The notes: a model not told the origin generated them from the sequence alone. A DNA stretch of 64,000 nt from Coprobacillus cateniformis (GCF_009767585.1 NZ_WSNW01000001.1:1952090-2016089); one strand, 5' to 3'. Shown: positions 53,788-62,548, numbered from the stretch's first letter. Made by a program: numbers and translations.

Positions 53788-54601
53788 AGTTATCCTCCAT
53801 ACTGTTACTTTCAAAATAATTTTTGAGTAAATCTTGAAAATACTGTAATGCAACTCTTTCAGCTTCAACCTTTTTGACAATAGGACTTTGTGATAATTCT
53901 TCTCTTAACTCAAGATACAGATTGATAGTAGCCTGCAATGCATTAACGCAGCTTTCATATTCATGAGTAGCAACCGTCCTTTCTAATGCTTCAATATATT
54001 GGGGTGCGTCTAATTCAATTTTTCTAACTCCACGAGGTAATTTACCTAAGAGAAGCTGTATTAATGGGGCAAGTACTGATTGTCTTAAAAAAGATAAAAA
54101 ATCAATTGTTTCAAATAGTTCTCTACGTCCAATCTTCGTACAAGCGTAATGAACCCAAATCCAAAATCTATCTTCAATCCACTGTAAGTCTGGAGTTGGG
54201 AAGTGTGCTTCTTTTTTAGAATAAATTTTTGTTATGCAGTTGTTTTCTTCATAGAGAATAGCTGAATCTTCAACCCTATCTAGTAAACCATCTAAGGTTG
54301 TAAACTTAAAATCAACATGAAGAATAGGGGAATCATAGAGGGAAATTATCAATCGAGGTTCTCCAACATGTTCGCCAGTAAAAGCAGAAACTAATGTTCC
54401 AAACTGTTCGACAATAAGTAATCTCTCTTCGATAACTTCTTCATAGGATTTATCATCTACTACAATTAGAAAATCCAAATCAGAATACTCATCTAGCGAT
54501 TTTGTGATATAAGAACCACTAATTGCAAGTCCTATTATTCTACTATCTCTTTTTGAAAATTCTAATACCTTTTGTATCATTTCCTGTTGTGTTTTAGTCA
54601 T
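53780..54601 (-). CDS. Nucleotidyltransferase-fold protein
   Basis: The 273-residue protein has the pol-beta nucleotidyltransferase motif GSYITKSLDEYSDLDFLIVV (GS plus the DxD pair) and a third acidic residue in LHVDFKF. The rest is helical, resembling antibiotic-adenylating or streptomycin/lincosamide nucleotidyltransferases, or stand-alone tRNA-like ones. It would transfer a nucleotide to an unknown acceptor. GAGAGGTG precedes the ATG. It is translationally coupled to the synthetase-like gene, which suggests a two-step activation system. Confidence 0.75.
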   Translation of the reverse strand: MTKTQQEMIQKVLEFSKRDSRIIGLAISGSYITKSLDEYSDLDFLIVVDDKSYEEVIEERLLIVEQFGTLVSAFTGEHVGEPRLIISLYDSPILHVDFKFTTLDGLLDRVEDSAILYEENNCITKIYSKKEAHFPTPDLQWIEDRFWIWVHYACTKIGRRELFETIDFLSFLRQSVLAPLIQLLLGKLPRGVRKIELDAPQYIEALERTVATHEYESCVNALQATINLYLELREELSQSPIVKKVEAERVALQYFQDLLKNYFESNSMEDNYE

Positions 54602-54755
54602 AATATAACACCTCTCACTTTCTTTTATTAACTATCAATCCAACATAATTATGCATAGGAATATTATATAATGAAGAAATAAAAAAAATAGGTCACTTGA
54701 CCCGAAATAAAAAAATATTGAATAATTATTATCCAATACTTTTTTGAAATTATAC

Positions 54756-55383
54756 TTATGTTGTAGGAAGATTCTTTAATACCTCTTGCTGATTAATTAC
54801 ACTAAATCTTTTGTTTTCATAAGCAATGAGATGTTCTTGTACACATTCATTTATAGCACGATTAATGCTTCTAATTGGAGCGTTTACTTCGCTAGCAAGC
54901 TGTTTTTTGGTAAGCAGATTTAATTCACTTCTATAATAGTGTAAAGATATACACCTCAGAAGTCGTTCTTTCACACTTAAAGATGATAATTCTTCAATTA
55001 ATTCAGCATTTAAAACTAATTTACTAGATATTTCTCGAATCAGAAATTTTGTAGCTTCAAAATCTCCCCTTAACCAGTTTAAAAAATCATCTCTATGAAG
55101 TTTATATACATTACAATCTGTGAAAGCGACAATTTCAACGGGTTTTTTCCCATCATTAAATTGTTCCATTTCTCCAAAAAAAACTACCACTTCTATAAAG
55201 ATGAATAGTTGAGATGTTTCCTTTCACATTTAAGATGAATGCTTCTGCAATACCGTCAATCATAAGAATTACATATTCATTTTCTTGCTCAGCAAAAAGA
55301 ATAGTCTCTTTCTTTTTATACGTTTTTTTAATAAGCTTCTTTTTAATATCTTCATTCATAAAATCAATTAAATGCATATTCAT
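54756..55383 (-). pseudogene. Crp/Fnr-family regulator with a frameshift in a T8 run
   Basis: The N-terminal part (55383 to about 55176) encodes a cyclic-nucleotide-binding-type domain (ILFAEQENEYVILMIDGIAE, HLYRSGSFF); the rest (GEMEQFND, VAFTDCNVYKLHRDDFLNWL, helix-turn-helix TKKQLASEVNAPIRSINRAI) continues in another frame. The break is at eight T on the minus strand (A8 at 55176-55183); seven would restore one chain of about 208 residues, near the family length. It may be a broken gene, a phase-variable gene, or a slippage-decoded one. It lies upstream of the nucleotidyltransferase pair on the same strand. Confidence 0.8.
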
Positions 55384-55392
55384 CTCTGGTAT

Positions 55393-55419
55393 ATTATAAA
55401 TGACTCATTTCATTAGTCA
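55393..55419 (-). promoter_or_regulatory. Crp-gene promoter with a dyad
   Basis: TATAAT on the minus strand at 55398-55393, next to the dyad TGACT (55401-55405), 9 bases, AGTCA (55415-55419). The dyad sits just upstream of the -10, a suitable place for self-regulation. The -10 is only about ten bases from the start codon, so the message has almost no leader. Confidence 0.5.
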
Positions 55420-55511
55420 CTTATAGTACACCTTCTCCTTTCTACTGACCTAGTTATCTGTGGGTGATTACAGTTTAGTTTTACTATAATATGAATGTAT
55501 GTAAATTGTGT

Positions 55512-55540
55512 GAAAAAACGATATTCTTAGGAATATCGTT
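55512..55540 (-). terminator. asnA terminator
   Basis: AACGATATTC (55517-55526), 4-base loop, GAATATCGTT (55531-55540); on the minus strand followed by TTTTTT. Confidence 0.85.
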
Positions 55541-56555
55541 ATAATAAATGGATATCATGATCAGCGCATTGTTTCATTGTATCTTCGTCCCATAAAGAAG
55601 CTTGAACTTCGCCAATATGAGCCTTTCTTAAAAAGAACATACATAAACGACTTTGACCAATCCCACCACCAATACTGAGTGGTAAAACATGATTGATAAT
55701 ATTTTGATGGTAAGGTAATTCTAAACGATCATTTGCATGAGCTTTTGTTAATTGCTCTTTTAATGCTTTATCATCAACACGAATACCCATACTTGAGATT
55801 TCTAATGCATCATCTAACTGTGTATTGTAGACAAGAATATCTCCATTTAATGACCAGTCATCATAATCAGGTGCACGTCCATCATGTTTATGACCAGATT
55901 TAAGGATATCACCAATTTGAAGTATACAAACAGCTTTATGTTCTTTCGTAATCATTCTTTCTCTTTGCTTAGGCGTTAAATCTGGATATTTATCTTCTAA
56001 TTCCTGAGAAGTTATAAAGAAGATTTCATCAGGCAAAATAGATTCTCCTAATTGTGGATAGTGTCTAATCATTAAGAATTCTACATCTAATAAAGCATTG
56101 TAAATCTTTGATACAATTGCTTTAAAATAATCTAAAGTTCTATCAACTTCAGAAATGACATATTCCCAATCCCATTGATCTACATACATAGAATGAATGT
56201 TATCTAATTCTTCATCTTTTCTAATTGCATTCATATCAGTATATAAACCAGTATGTTTTTCAAAACCATAACGGTGTAACGCATCTCTTTTCCATTTTGC
56301 TAATGAATGAATAATTTCTATCTCATCATCATGATTTAATTCAAATGATGTAAAAGATACAGGTTTCTCTATCCCATTTAAATTATCATTTAAACCTGTA
56401 TTTTTTAATAAAAATAATGGTGCTGATACACGTGTTAAACGTAATTGTTCTGCAAGTCTTCTCTCAAAAGTATCCTTAATCATTTTAATAGCAACTTCTG
56501 TTTCGATTAAGTTCAAATGAGGTTTATAGTCTTCTGGTATAATCATCTTGCTCAT
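55539..56555 (-). CDS. asnA: Aspartate-ammonia ligase (asparagine synthetase A)
   Basis: This 338-residue protein is AsnA: LRLTRVSAPLFLLKNTGLND, EKPVSFTSFELNHDDEIEII, YTDMNAIRKDEELDNIHSMY, QWDWEYVISE and GGGIGQSRLCMFFLRKAHIGE. It makes asparagine from aspartate and ammonia with ATP. No T-box leader is evident in the short upstream region. It is a single gene with its own terminator. Confidence 0.97.
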   Translation of the reverse strand: MSKMIIPEDYKPHLNLIETEVAIKMIKDTFERRLAEQLRLTRVSAPLFLLKNTGLNDNLNGIEKPVSFTSFELNHDDEIEIIHSLAKWKRDALHRYGFEKHTGLYTDMNAIRKDEELDNIHSMYVDQWDWEYVISEVDRTLDYFKAIVSKIYNALLDVEFLMIRHYPQLGESILPDEIFFITSQELEDKYPDLTPKQRERMITKEHKAVCILQIGDILKSGHKHDGRAPDYDDWSLNGDILVYNTQLDDALEISSMGIRVDDKALKEQLTKAHANDRLELPYHQNIINHVLPLSIGGGIGQSRLCMFFLRKAHIGEVQASLWDEDTMKQCADHDIHLL

Positions 56556-56689
56556 AGAATTCTCCCCCTTAGATATTTTTACCTATTATAGTCTATTCAG
56601 GAGCGTTAGTCAAAATAATCATGAATGATAAGAATATTTTTGAATGGAAATGAATTCATGCTATAATTTCAATGGAAGGGATGATGAAC

Positions 56690-57007
56690 ATGGACCGATT
56701 GAAAATCATAGTTTCTGCAGCATTATATTTAGGTGATATTGCATTTATATATGGTATTTATATACTTTGCGCACATAAAATACCTTATGCAAAGAAAATA
56801 AGTATTGATGAAGCAAATATTAAGGACTTTTGTTTAAGAGAAGGACTTATATTTATGGGGTGGGGATGTCTTTCATTACTTATGACTATTTATATAGCAC
56901 TCACGAATCATGTTCCTGAAAATTATTTAATTGTTTTGAGTTTTTTAGGTATGTTTATTTTATTGCTTTTGAGAATTAAAAACAATAAACATTATATGAA
57001 AGATTGA
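56690..57007 (+). CDS. Small membrane protein of unknown function
   Basis: This 105-residue protein has about three hydrophobic segments (AALYLGDIAFIYGIYILC, FMGWGCLSLLMTIYIAL, YLIVLSFLGMFILLLL). No family is recognised. GGAAGG lies about 11 bases before the ATG at 56690; ATG codons at 56681 and 56684 are alternatives. A TATAAT lies just upstream. Confidence 0.65.
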   Translation: MDRLKIIVSAALYLGDIAFIYGIYILCAHKIPYAKKISIDEANIKDFCLREGLIFMGWGCLSLLMTIYIALTNHVPENYLIVLSFLGMFILLLLRIKNNKHYMKD

Positions 57008-57113
57008 TATGTTAAAACGTATAAACTATATAGGAATATACATTCTTTGATAGGAATCAAATTGGTATAATTCATAAATAATAAAGATATAATGTAGATT
57101 TTTTCTAATAATA

Positions 57114-57142
57114 TTGACTTACAAAATAAAATTGTATACAAT
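57114..57142 (+). promoter_or_regulatory. thrCB promoter
   Basis: TTGACT (57114-57119), 17-base spacer, TACAAT (57137-57142). No T-box or attenuator is seen in the 30 bases before thrC. Confidence 0.7.
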
Positions 57143-57171
57143 TAGACAAATAATTGATTGGGGGAGTTAAA

Positions 57172-58656
57172 ATGAAAGAGAAAATGTATTTAAGTACAAG
57201 AGGAGATCAAAAGCCATTAAATTTTTATGAAGCTATTTTACAAGGAATTGGAAGTGATGGGGGACTGCTTGTTCCTGAATTTGACGTAGATCAAAAAGAT
57301 TTAAAAGCATTGCTTCATATGAACTATGTAGATATGGCAACTGAGATTATTTCAACTTTTACACCAGATGATGTGAAGGAAGATATTCGTAAACTTTGTC
57401 AGAAGGCTTATGGTGATGGATTGTTTCCAAAAGATGTTGTTCCTGTTGAAAAAGCAGGCGATGTTTATGTTGCTGAATTATTCCAAGGCCCAACAGCGGC
57501 ATTTAAAGATATGGCATTGTCATTATTGCCACATTTTATGACTTTCTCTTTAAAACAAAAAGGTGAAAATAGGGAAGTGATGATTTTAGCAGCAACTTCT
57601 GGTGATACTGGGAAGGCTGCTTTAGAAGGGTTTAAGGATGTGAAAGGAACTTGTATCAAAGTTTTTTATCCAATTGATGGTGTTTCACCTATCCAAAAAC
57701 AACAAATGATTACACAAACTGGAGATAATGTCGATGTTATTGGAATTAGAGGGAATTTTGATGATGCCCAAACTGCCGTTAAAAAAGCTTTTAACTCTCA
57801 AGAATTAAAAGACTTATGTCATCAGCATAATGTTTTCCTTTCATCTGCAAACTCAATTAATATTGGAAGATTAATTCCACAAATTGTTTATTATTTCTAT
57901 TCATATTTAACTTTAGTTAATCAAAAAGAAATTAAATTAGGAGATGAAATTAATTTTACGATTCCTAGTGGTAACTTTGGTAATTGTTTAGCAGGTTATA
58001 TTGCTAAAAATATGGGATTGCCAATTCAAAAATTTATTATTGCTTCTAATAAAAATAATATTCTAACTGATTTCTTTCAAACTGGACAATATGATGCCAA
58101 TAGAGAATTCTATAAAACAAATGCCCCTGCTATGGATATCTTAGTTTCAAGCAATCTAGAAAGATTGGTTTACTTTTTATGTCAAGATGCATCTAAGGTA
58201 AATTCATATATGCAACAATTAAATGAAACAGGTGTTTATAAAGTGGATAATGATATCTTTGCAAAGGTTCAAGAAAACTTTGCTGCTGGTTGGTTAAATG
58301 AAACTAATGTATTAGATACGATTGGAAGTTGTTATAAAGAGACAGGTTATTTATTAGATACACATACAGCAGTGGGTTATGGTGTATATAAAGAATATCA
58401 AAAACAAACAAATGATCAAACAAAAACAATTCTCTTATCTACAGCTTCACCATATAAGTTCCCTAGTTCTGTATACCAGGCGGTTACAGGAGGAATCTTG
58501 GATGAATATGAAGCTATTGATGCATTAAATGAAAAAACAAAAGTTGCTATTCCTACACCTTTACAAGGTATTAAAGATAGAGAAGTACTACACAAAAAGG
58601 TTATTGATAAAGAAACAATCATTGACTTTATTGGTGATCAAATTAAGGAGTTATAA
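57172..58656 (+). CDS. thrC: Threonine synthase
   Basis: The 494-residue PLP enzyme has the start YLSTRGDQKPLNFYEAILQG, the PLP lysine in GPTAAFKDMALSLL, LAATSGDTGKAALEGF and IPSGNFGNCLAGYIAKNMGL. It turns O-phosphohomoserine into threonine. The ATG at 57172 follows GGGGGAG. It is two bases upstream of thrB. Confidence 0.96.
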   Translation: MKEKMYLSTRGDQKPLNFYEAILQGIGSDGGLLVPEFDVDQKDLKALLHMNYVDMATEIISTFTPDDVKEDIRKLCQKAYGDGLFPKDVVPVEKAGDVYVAELFQGPTAAFKDMALSLLPHFMTFSLKQKGENREVMILAATSGDTGKAALEGFKDVKGTCIKVFYPIDGVSPIQKQQMITQTGDNVDVIGIRGNFDDAQTAVKKAFNSQELKDLCHQHNVFLSSANSINIGRLIPQIVYYFYSYLTLVNQKEIKLGDEINFTIPSGNFGNCLAGYIAKNMGLPIQKFIIASNKNNILTDFFQTGQYDANREFYKTNAPAMDILVSSNLERLVYFLCQDASKVNSYMQQLNETGVYKVDNDIFAKVQENFAAGWLNETNVLDTIGSCYKETGYLLDTHTAVGYGVYKEYQKQTNDQTKTILLSTASPYKFPSSVYQAVTGGILDEYEAIDALNEKTKVAIPTPLQGIKDREVLHKKVIDKETIIDFIGDQIKEL

Positions 58657-58658
58657 TT

Positions 58659-59549
58659 ATGAAAGTGAAAGTCAAAGTTCCTGCGACAAGTGCAAACTTA
58701 GGTCCTGGATTTGATGTGGCAGGACTCGCAGTCACATTATATAATACATTTACTTTTGAACTTTTAGATGATGGTTTAGAAATTACAGGTTGCCCTGAAC
58801 AATTCTGCAATGCTGAGAATATGACATATCAAGCATTTGTAGAGGGAGCCAAAACTTGTGGTTTGTTGTTTAAGGGTTTGCGTATTGAATGTAGTGGTGA
58901 TGTTCCTTATACAAGAGGTTTAGGTAGTTCTTCAACATGCATTGTTGCTGGTATTGTTGGAGCCTATGCTTTTGTTGATCGCTATGATGAACGTCAGGAA
59001 ATTCTTGAATTGGCAACCAAAATTGAAGGTCATCCAGACAATGTGGCACCAGCCATCTTTGGCGGTTTAACTGTATCAGTGATGAGCGATGGTGTGACAA
59101 CACTCAATATTCCCGTAAAACATGATTATCGTTTTGTTGCCATGATTCCACCATTTACTTTATCAACAGAAAAATCTCGTTCAGTTTTACCTCAAGTTTT
59201 ATCAAGATCTGATGCGATTGCAAATGTTTCCCATTTGGCATTAATGGTTGCTTCGTTAATCAATGGATATGATGATGGATTAAAATTGGGATTTAAAGAT
59301 CGTCTTCATCAACCTTACCGTGGTCCTTTAATTGAAGGATTTGATGAAATTATGACAATTTTAGAAAATGATGAGAGAGTCCTAGGTGCTTATTTATCTG
59401 GTGCAGGACCAACAATTATGGCTGTTATTGATGCAACCGATACAAAGGGTGTAGTTAGAATCAAGGAAGAACTTGGTGATTTGTTAAAAGACTGGCAAGT
59501 TGAAAAACTTGAATTAGATATGCGTGGATATACATGTGATTATGAATAG
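58659..59549 (+). CDS. thrB: Homoserine kinase
   Basis: This 296-residue GHMP kinase has KVKVPATSANLGPGFDVAGL, the ATP motif YTRGLGSSSTCIVAGIVGAY, EGHPDNVAPAIFGGL and GAYLSGAGPTIMAV. It phosphorylates homoserine for threonine synthase. Homoserine dehydrogenase is not in the window. Confidence 0.96.
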   Translation: MKVKVKVPATSANLGPGFDVAGLAVTLYNTFTFELLDDGLEITGCPEQFCNAENMTYQAFVEGAKTCGLLFKGLRIECSGDVPYTRGLGSSSTCIVAGIVGAYAFVDRYDERQEILELATKIEGHPDNVAPAIFGGLTVSVMSDGVTTLNIPVKHDYRFVAMIPPFTLSTEKSRSVLPQVLSRSDAIANVSHLALMVASLINGYDDGLKLGFKDRLHQPYRGPLIEGFDEIMTILENDERVLGAYLSGAGPTIMAVIDATDTKGVVRIKEELGDLLKDWQVEKLELDMRGYTCDYE

Positions 59550-59572
59550 GGAGAAATCCCTGTTTTCTTTTT
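59548..59572 (+). terminator. thrCB terminator
   Basis: AGGGA, loop GAAA, TCCCT (59548-59561), then GTTTTCTTTTT. Confidence 0.7.
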
Positions 59573-59730
59573 GCAAATTTTTATATCGATAAAGTTTGCT
59601 CTATGCTATAATGAGGACATGGAATAATCAAACGGTTGGTAGTTATGCCCTGGTCGATGGATCGAGGGTCGTTCACCTTGTTAACATAGATATCTTCTGT
59701 AGAAGAAATGTGAGAATGGAGGTGATGCAC

Positions 59731-59862
59731 ATGAATGAATATCAGATTTTAATGGTTATGATATCCCTTCTGGGATTGTTTGTACCAATGGTAGGAATGA
59801 TTGTGAAATTGCTTCTTGTCATTATTGAAAAGAACGCAAAAAATAACTACCCCGACTCGTAG
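59731..59862 (+). CDS. Holin-like type I toxin peptide, copy 1 (43 residues)
   Basis: The peptide (MNEYQILMVMISLLGLFVPM at its start) has one long membrane helix and a Lys-rich end; it resembles the putative holin-like toxin (TxpA-like) group. AGGTGA (59720-59725) is a good ribosome binding site, and TCACCT at 59673-59678 in the leader is its exact complement, so the leader can hide it. The promoter has the extended -10 TGCTATAAT (TATAAT 59607-59612). Loss of one A near the end, compared with copy 2, extends this copy by NNYPDS. Confidence 0.75.
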   Translation: MNEYQILMVMISLLGLFVPMVGMIVKLLLVIIEKNAKNNYPDS

Positions 59863-59925
59863 GAAAAGTATGGGTAGTTAAAACTCAGAAATCCAGGGCA
59901 TAACCGCTAATCGATTATTCCTTTC
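59838..59925 (-). ncRNA. Candidate antisense antitoxin RNA, copy 1
   Basis: A minus-strand TATAAT (59937-59932) predicts an RNA starting near 59925 and ending at the hairpin TAACTACCC/GGGTAGTTA (59844-59880), followed on that strand by a T run. It overlaps the 3' end of the toxin message, as RatA does txpA. Confidence 0.6.
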
Positions 59926-60269
59926 ATCTTTATTATAACTATTTTTCAAGAAAAGTAAACAACAATTATAACTAAAAGCAAATATTTGTTGATAATAAAT
60001 TTAAAAATATTAGAAGGCACTTAATGATTTATGAAAAGATTGATGAGTTCAAAAACTTGAATAAGATATACATGTAATTCGGAATAAGAAAAAAATATAT
60101 ATTTTCTTTTTGCAAATTTATATAGTGATAAAATTTGCTCTGTGCTATAATCTACACATGGAATAATCAAACGGTTGGTAGTTATGCCTTGGTCGATGGA
60201 TTGAGGGTCGTTCACCTTGTTAACATAGATATCTTCTGTAGAAGAAATATGAGAATGGAGGTGATGCAC

Positions 60270-60386
60270 ATGAATGAATATCAGATGTTAATGGTCATGA
60301 TATCTCTTTTGGGATTGTTTGTACCAATGATAGGAATGATTGTGAAATTGCTTCTTGTCATTATTGAAAAGAACGCAAAAAAATAA
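60270..60386 (+). CDS. Holin-like type I toxin peptide, copy 2 (38 residues)
   Basis: Differs from copy 1 by only two substitutions in the helix (Met for Ile at position 6, Ile for Val at 21) and ends at KNAKK. Ribosome binding site GGAGGTGAT and extended -10 TGCTATAAT (60146-60151) are conserved. The conservation of the coding part and control elements suggests both copies are functional. Confidence 0.75.
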   Translation: MNEYQMLMVMISLLGLFVPMIGMIVKLLLVIIEKNAKK

Positions 60387-60467
60387 CTACCCCAGCTCCT
60401 AGGAAAAGTTTGGGTAGTTAATATAACACCAAATCCAGGGCATAACCGCTAATCGATTATTCCTTTC
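60377..60467 (-). ncRNA. Candidate antisense antitoxin RNA, copy 2
   Basis: Minus-strand TTTACT (60501-60496), 16-base spacer, TATAAT (60479-60474) predicts an RNA of about 90 nt from near 60467 to the shared hairpin (60384-60420) with a T run at 60383-60377. Confidence 0.6.
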
Positions 60468-60527
60468 ATCTTTATTATAGCTGCTTTTCAAGAAAAGTAA
60501 ACAACAATTATAACTAAAAGCAAATAT

Positions 60528-62459
60528 TTATTGGAAATACTGATATAAATTCTTCATGAAATCATCAAATGAGTATGAATGTATAATGCTCTGTTGTAAT
60601 TTCGTATTATTAACAATTTCAATAAATAAATCATATAAATGTTCAATATCTAATTGGTCACCTTGTTTAATAGCAAGCAAGAAAACAATTTGAACTGAAT
60701 CTTTTTTATTCCAAAGAAGTGGTTTATCCATAATTGCAACAACGACTTTAGTTTCTGTTGACCAGTTTTCAATTGGGTGTGGAATTGCAAATGTTTCATT
60801 CATATTGGTATTCGCAAGACTTTCTCTTTTCATGACACCCTCATAAAAATCTTTATCAACGAATTGTTTATTCATTAATAATTGACACATCTGTTGTAGT
60901 AAGGATTCTTTATTGTTAATATGATCCAATCTTAAAAATAAATCATTTTCAAAGAATTTCTCTGTCTTTTGCATCTTATCAGAAGAAATATGAGAGATAA
61001 ATTTTGTAATAGCTTCTATATCTTGATTATTTAAGGAAAAATCAACAGTAATGGTTGGAATAATATCACTTTTTAATGGAATTGTAGAAATTGCGAAGTC
61101 AACATATTTTAAGTGAGCGGGAGTATAAGAAGTAAATTCATTATATGAAACCTTATTGACAATTTTAATTTTATCTTGAAAGAAGCCATTTAATCTTGCT
61201 TCTAACATTCGCGTTGTTGCTTGGCCAGAACCACAAATTAAAATTGCATTTTTCCTTTGTATCATTCCAGAGAAACATCTTTCAATAGCTGCACCAATAT
61301 GCAAAGAAACATAGCCTATTTCATCTTCAGTAAGAATATAGGGTTCTTGATTAAAGATTTGTGAAGCAGAGGTATAGGTGATTTCATAGGCTAAGGGGAA
61401 GTTTGTTTTAATTGTATTTAACAGAGGATTTCGTTTGTTAATGCTATAAGCTTTGGTTGTGAGAATAGATTTAAAATGATTGAATAAATCTTTGAGTAGA
61501 ATTTCATCTTTTCTTAAATCAAAATGATAATCACAATAAATCATATCCAATAAATGAATAATTGTCTCTTGGATATATTCATTATTTATATCATGAGAAT
61601 GAATATGTGTATTAGCAACCAAATGTAAATAAATATATTTTTTCTCTCCCTCACTTATAGTGATATGAAAATGTTCAGATAATTCTAAACACAAATAGTA
61701 AATAAAATCATTCATATCTTCAGAAATGATAATAGAATTATCAATATTGATATAGTCATCATTTTGGATACGAGAAATCATTAATGCAAAATGAATAATC
61801 AAATTTTTTAAATTAAAATCATCTGTTTTAATCTCATATTTCTTTAAATATTTCATGACAATACCTTTTATATAGTCAAGTTGAATACCATCAAAAAGAG
61901 TATATTCCTCTTTTGTAAAACCTGTAATATAGTTTTGGAAATCATGAGATAAGACGTTGTTAATTAAACATTTTCTTTTATTATCTTCATTTCCTATAAT
62001 CTTAACACCATGATTTGTTTTGGTAATATATTCTAAGGCATATTGAGGTAAGATTGCTTTGATTGTTTTGAGATAATTTTGGAGTGTATTTTTACTAATA
62101 AAAACACTATCTGCTAAATCATCAAGAAGGATATAGTCATGACTGTAAAGTAATGTATTTAAAATATATTTCATTCGGTCTTCACTAGAATCAAGTTCTA
62201 AAGTCTCTTTTTGTGATTGATTGAGATTATTTAAGAAAGTTTGATAAAGCTGTTGATTATGAATCGCTAAGTAATATCCAGCTTTTCTTTTGAGAAGAAT
62301 AGAAGCCCCGTAACTTTTTAATATATCATTGATAGCCAATATATCACTTCTAATTGTTCTTTCGGTAATGTGTAGTAATGTTGATAATTTTGTAGCAGAG
62401 ATATAGTGATGATTAGATATATAATCAAAAATCTCATGAAGCCGTTTATAAGGGAACAT
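60528..62459 (-). CDS. PRD-containing transcriptional regulator with EIIB- and EIIA-like domains (MtlR/LicR type)
   Basis: The 643-residue protein has an N-terminal helix-turn-helix (YISATKLSTLLHITERTIRS), a second HTH-like region, two PRD domains (about 180-390), an EIIB-like stretch (AILICGSGQATTRMLEARLN) and a C-terminal fructose-type EIIA domain (ESLANTNMNETFAIPHPIEN). PTS phosphorylation of PRD and EIIA histidines sets its activity. It is divergent from the fructose-type PTS operon that it most likely activates, and the dyads between them are its likely sites. Confidence 0.92.
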   Translation of the reverse strand: MFPYKRLHEIFDYISNHHYISATKLSTLLHITERTIRSDILAINDILKSYGASILLKRKAGYYLAIHNQQLYQTFLNNLNQSQKETLELDSSEDRMKYILNTLLYSHDYILLDDLADSVFISKNTLQNYLKTIKAILPQYALEYITKTNHGVKIIGNEDNKRKCLINNVLSHDFQNYITGFTKEEYTLFDGIQLDYIKGIVMKYLKKYEIKTDDFNLKNLIIHFALMISRIQNDDYINIDNSIIISEDMNDFIYYLCLELSEHFHITISEGEKKYIYLHLVANTHIHSHDINNEYIQETIIHLLDMIYCDYHFDLRKDEILLKDLFNHFKSILTTKAYSINKRNPLLNTIKTNFPLAYEITYTSASQIFNQEPYILTEDEIGYVSLHIGAAIERCFSGMIQRKNAILICGSGQATTRMLEARLNGFFQDKIKIVNKVSYNEFTSYTPAHLKYVDFAISTIPLKSDIIPTITVDFSLNNQDIEAITKFISHISSDKMQKTEKFFENDLFLRLDHINNKESLLQQMCQLLMNKQFVDKDFYEGVMKRESLANTNMNETFAIPHPIENWSTETKVVVAIMDKPLLWNKKDSVQIVFLLAIKQGDQLDIEHLYDLFIEIVNNTKLQQSIIHSYSFDDFMKNLYQYFQ

Positions 62460-62548
62460 CTTCTCACTCCTTAATTATATTGATGATAAATTCATTTTTT
62501 ATTGTAGACACAATTGTTTTGAAAAGCAATCGAAATAACAAACATCTG

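Larger units (their letters stand above)
59563..59987 (+). repeat. Tandem toxin-locus repeat, copy 1
   Basis: About 425 bp nearly identical to 60102-60529, covering toxin promoter, leader, toxin gene, shared terminator and antisense promoter. Within it, GGAATAATC...TTATGCCCTGG (59621-59653) recurs in inverse form at 59893-59921. Between the two copies (59988-60101) about 114 bases hold no recognised gene. Confidence 0.9.
60102..60529 (+). repeat. Tandem toxin-locus repeat, copy 2
   Basis: Second copy of the 59563-59987 unit; its right end meets the stop codon of the PRD regulator gene. Inverted leader repeats are at 60160-60192 and 60435-60463. Confidence 0.9.

Noticed and set aside
57008..57171. 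T-box or threonine attenuator before thrC
   Set aside because: No T-box sequence, leader peptide or terminator/antiterminator pair is seen; the promoter is close to the gene.
59596..59862. 88-codon frame over the first toxin gene
   Set aside because: The frame begins at an ATG in the promoter region; the real start is at 59731 after GGAGGTGAT, and copy 2 supports the shorter form.
60021..60269. 82-codon minus-strand frame between and over the toxin repeats
   Set aside because: It runs antisense to the toxin leader without a ribosome binding site and is not conserved in the other copy.
59563..60529. Tandem repeats as a CRISPR array or insertion sequence
   Set aside because: Only two long copies, no short spacers, no transposase and no terminal inverted repeats at the unit ends.
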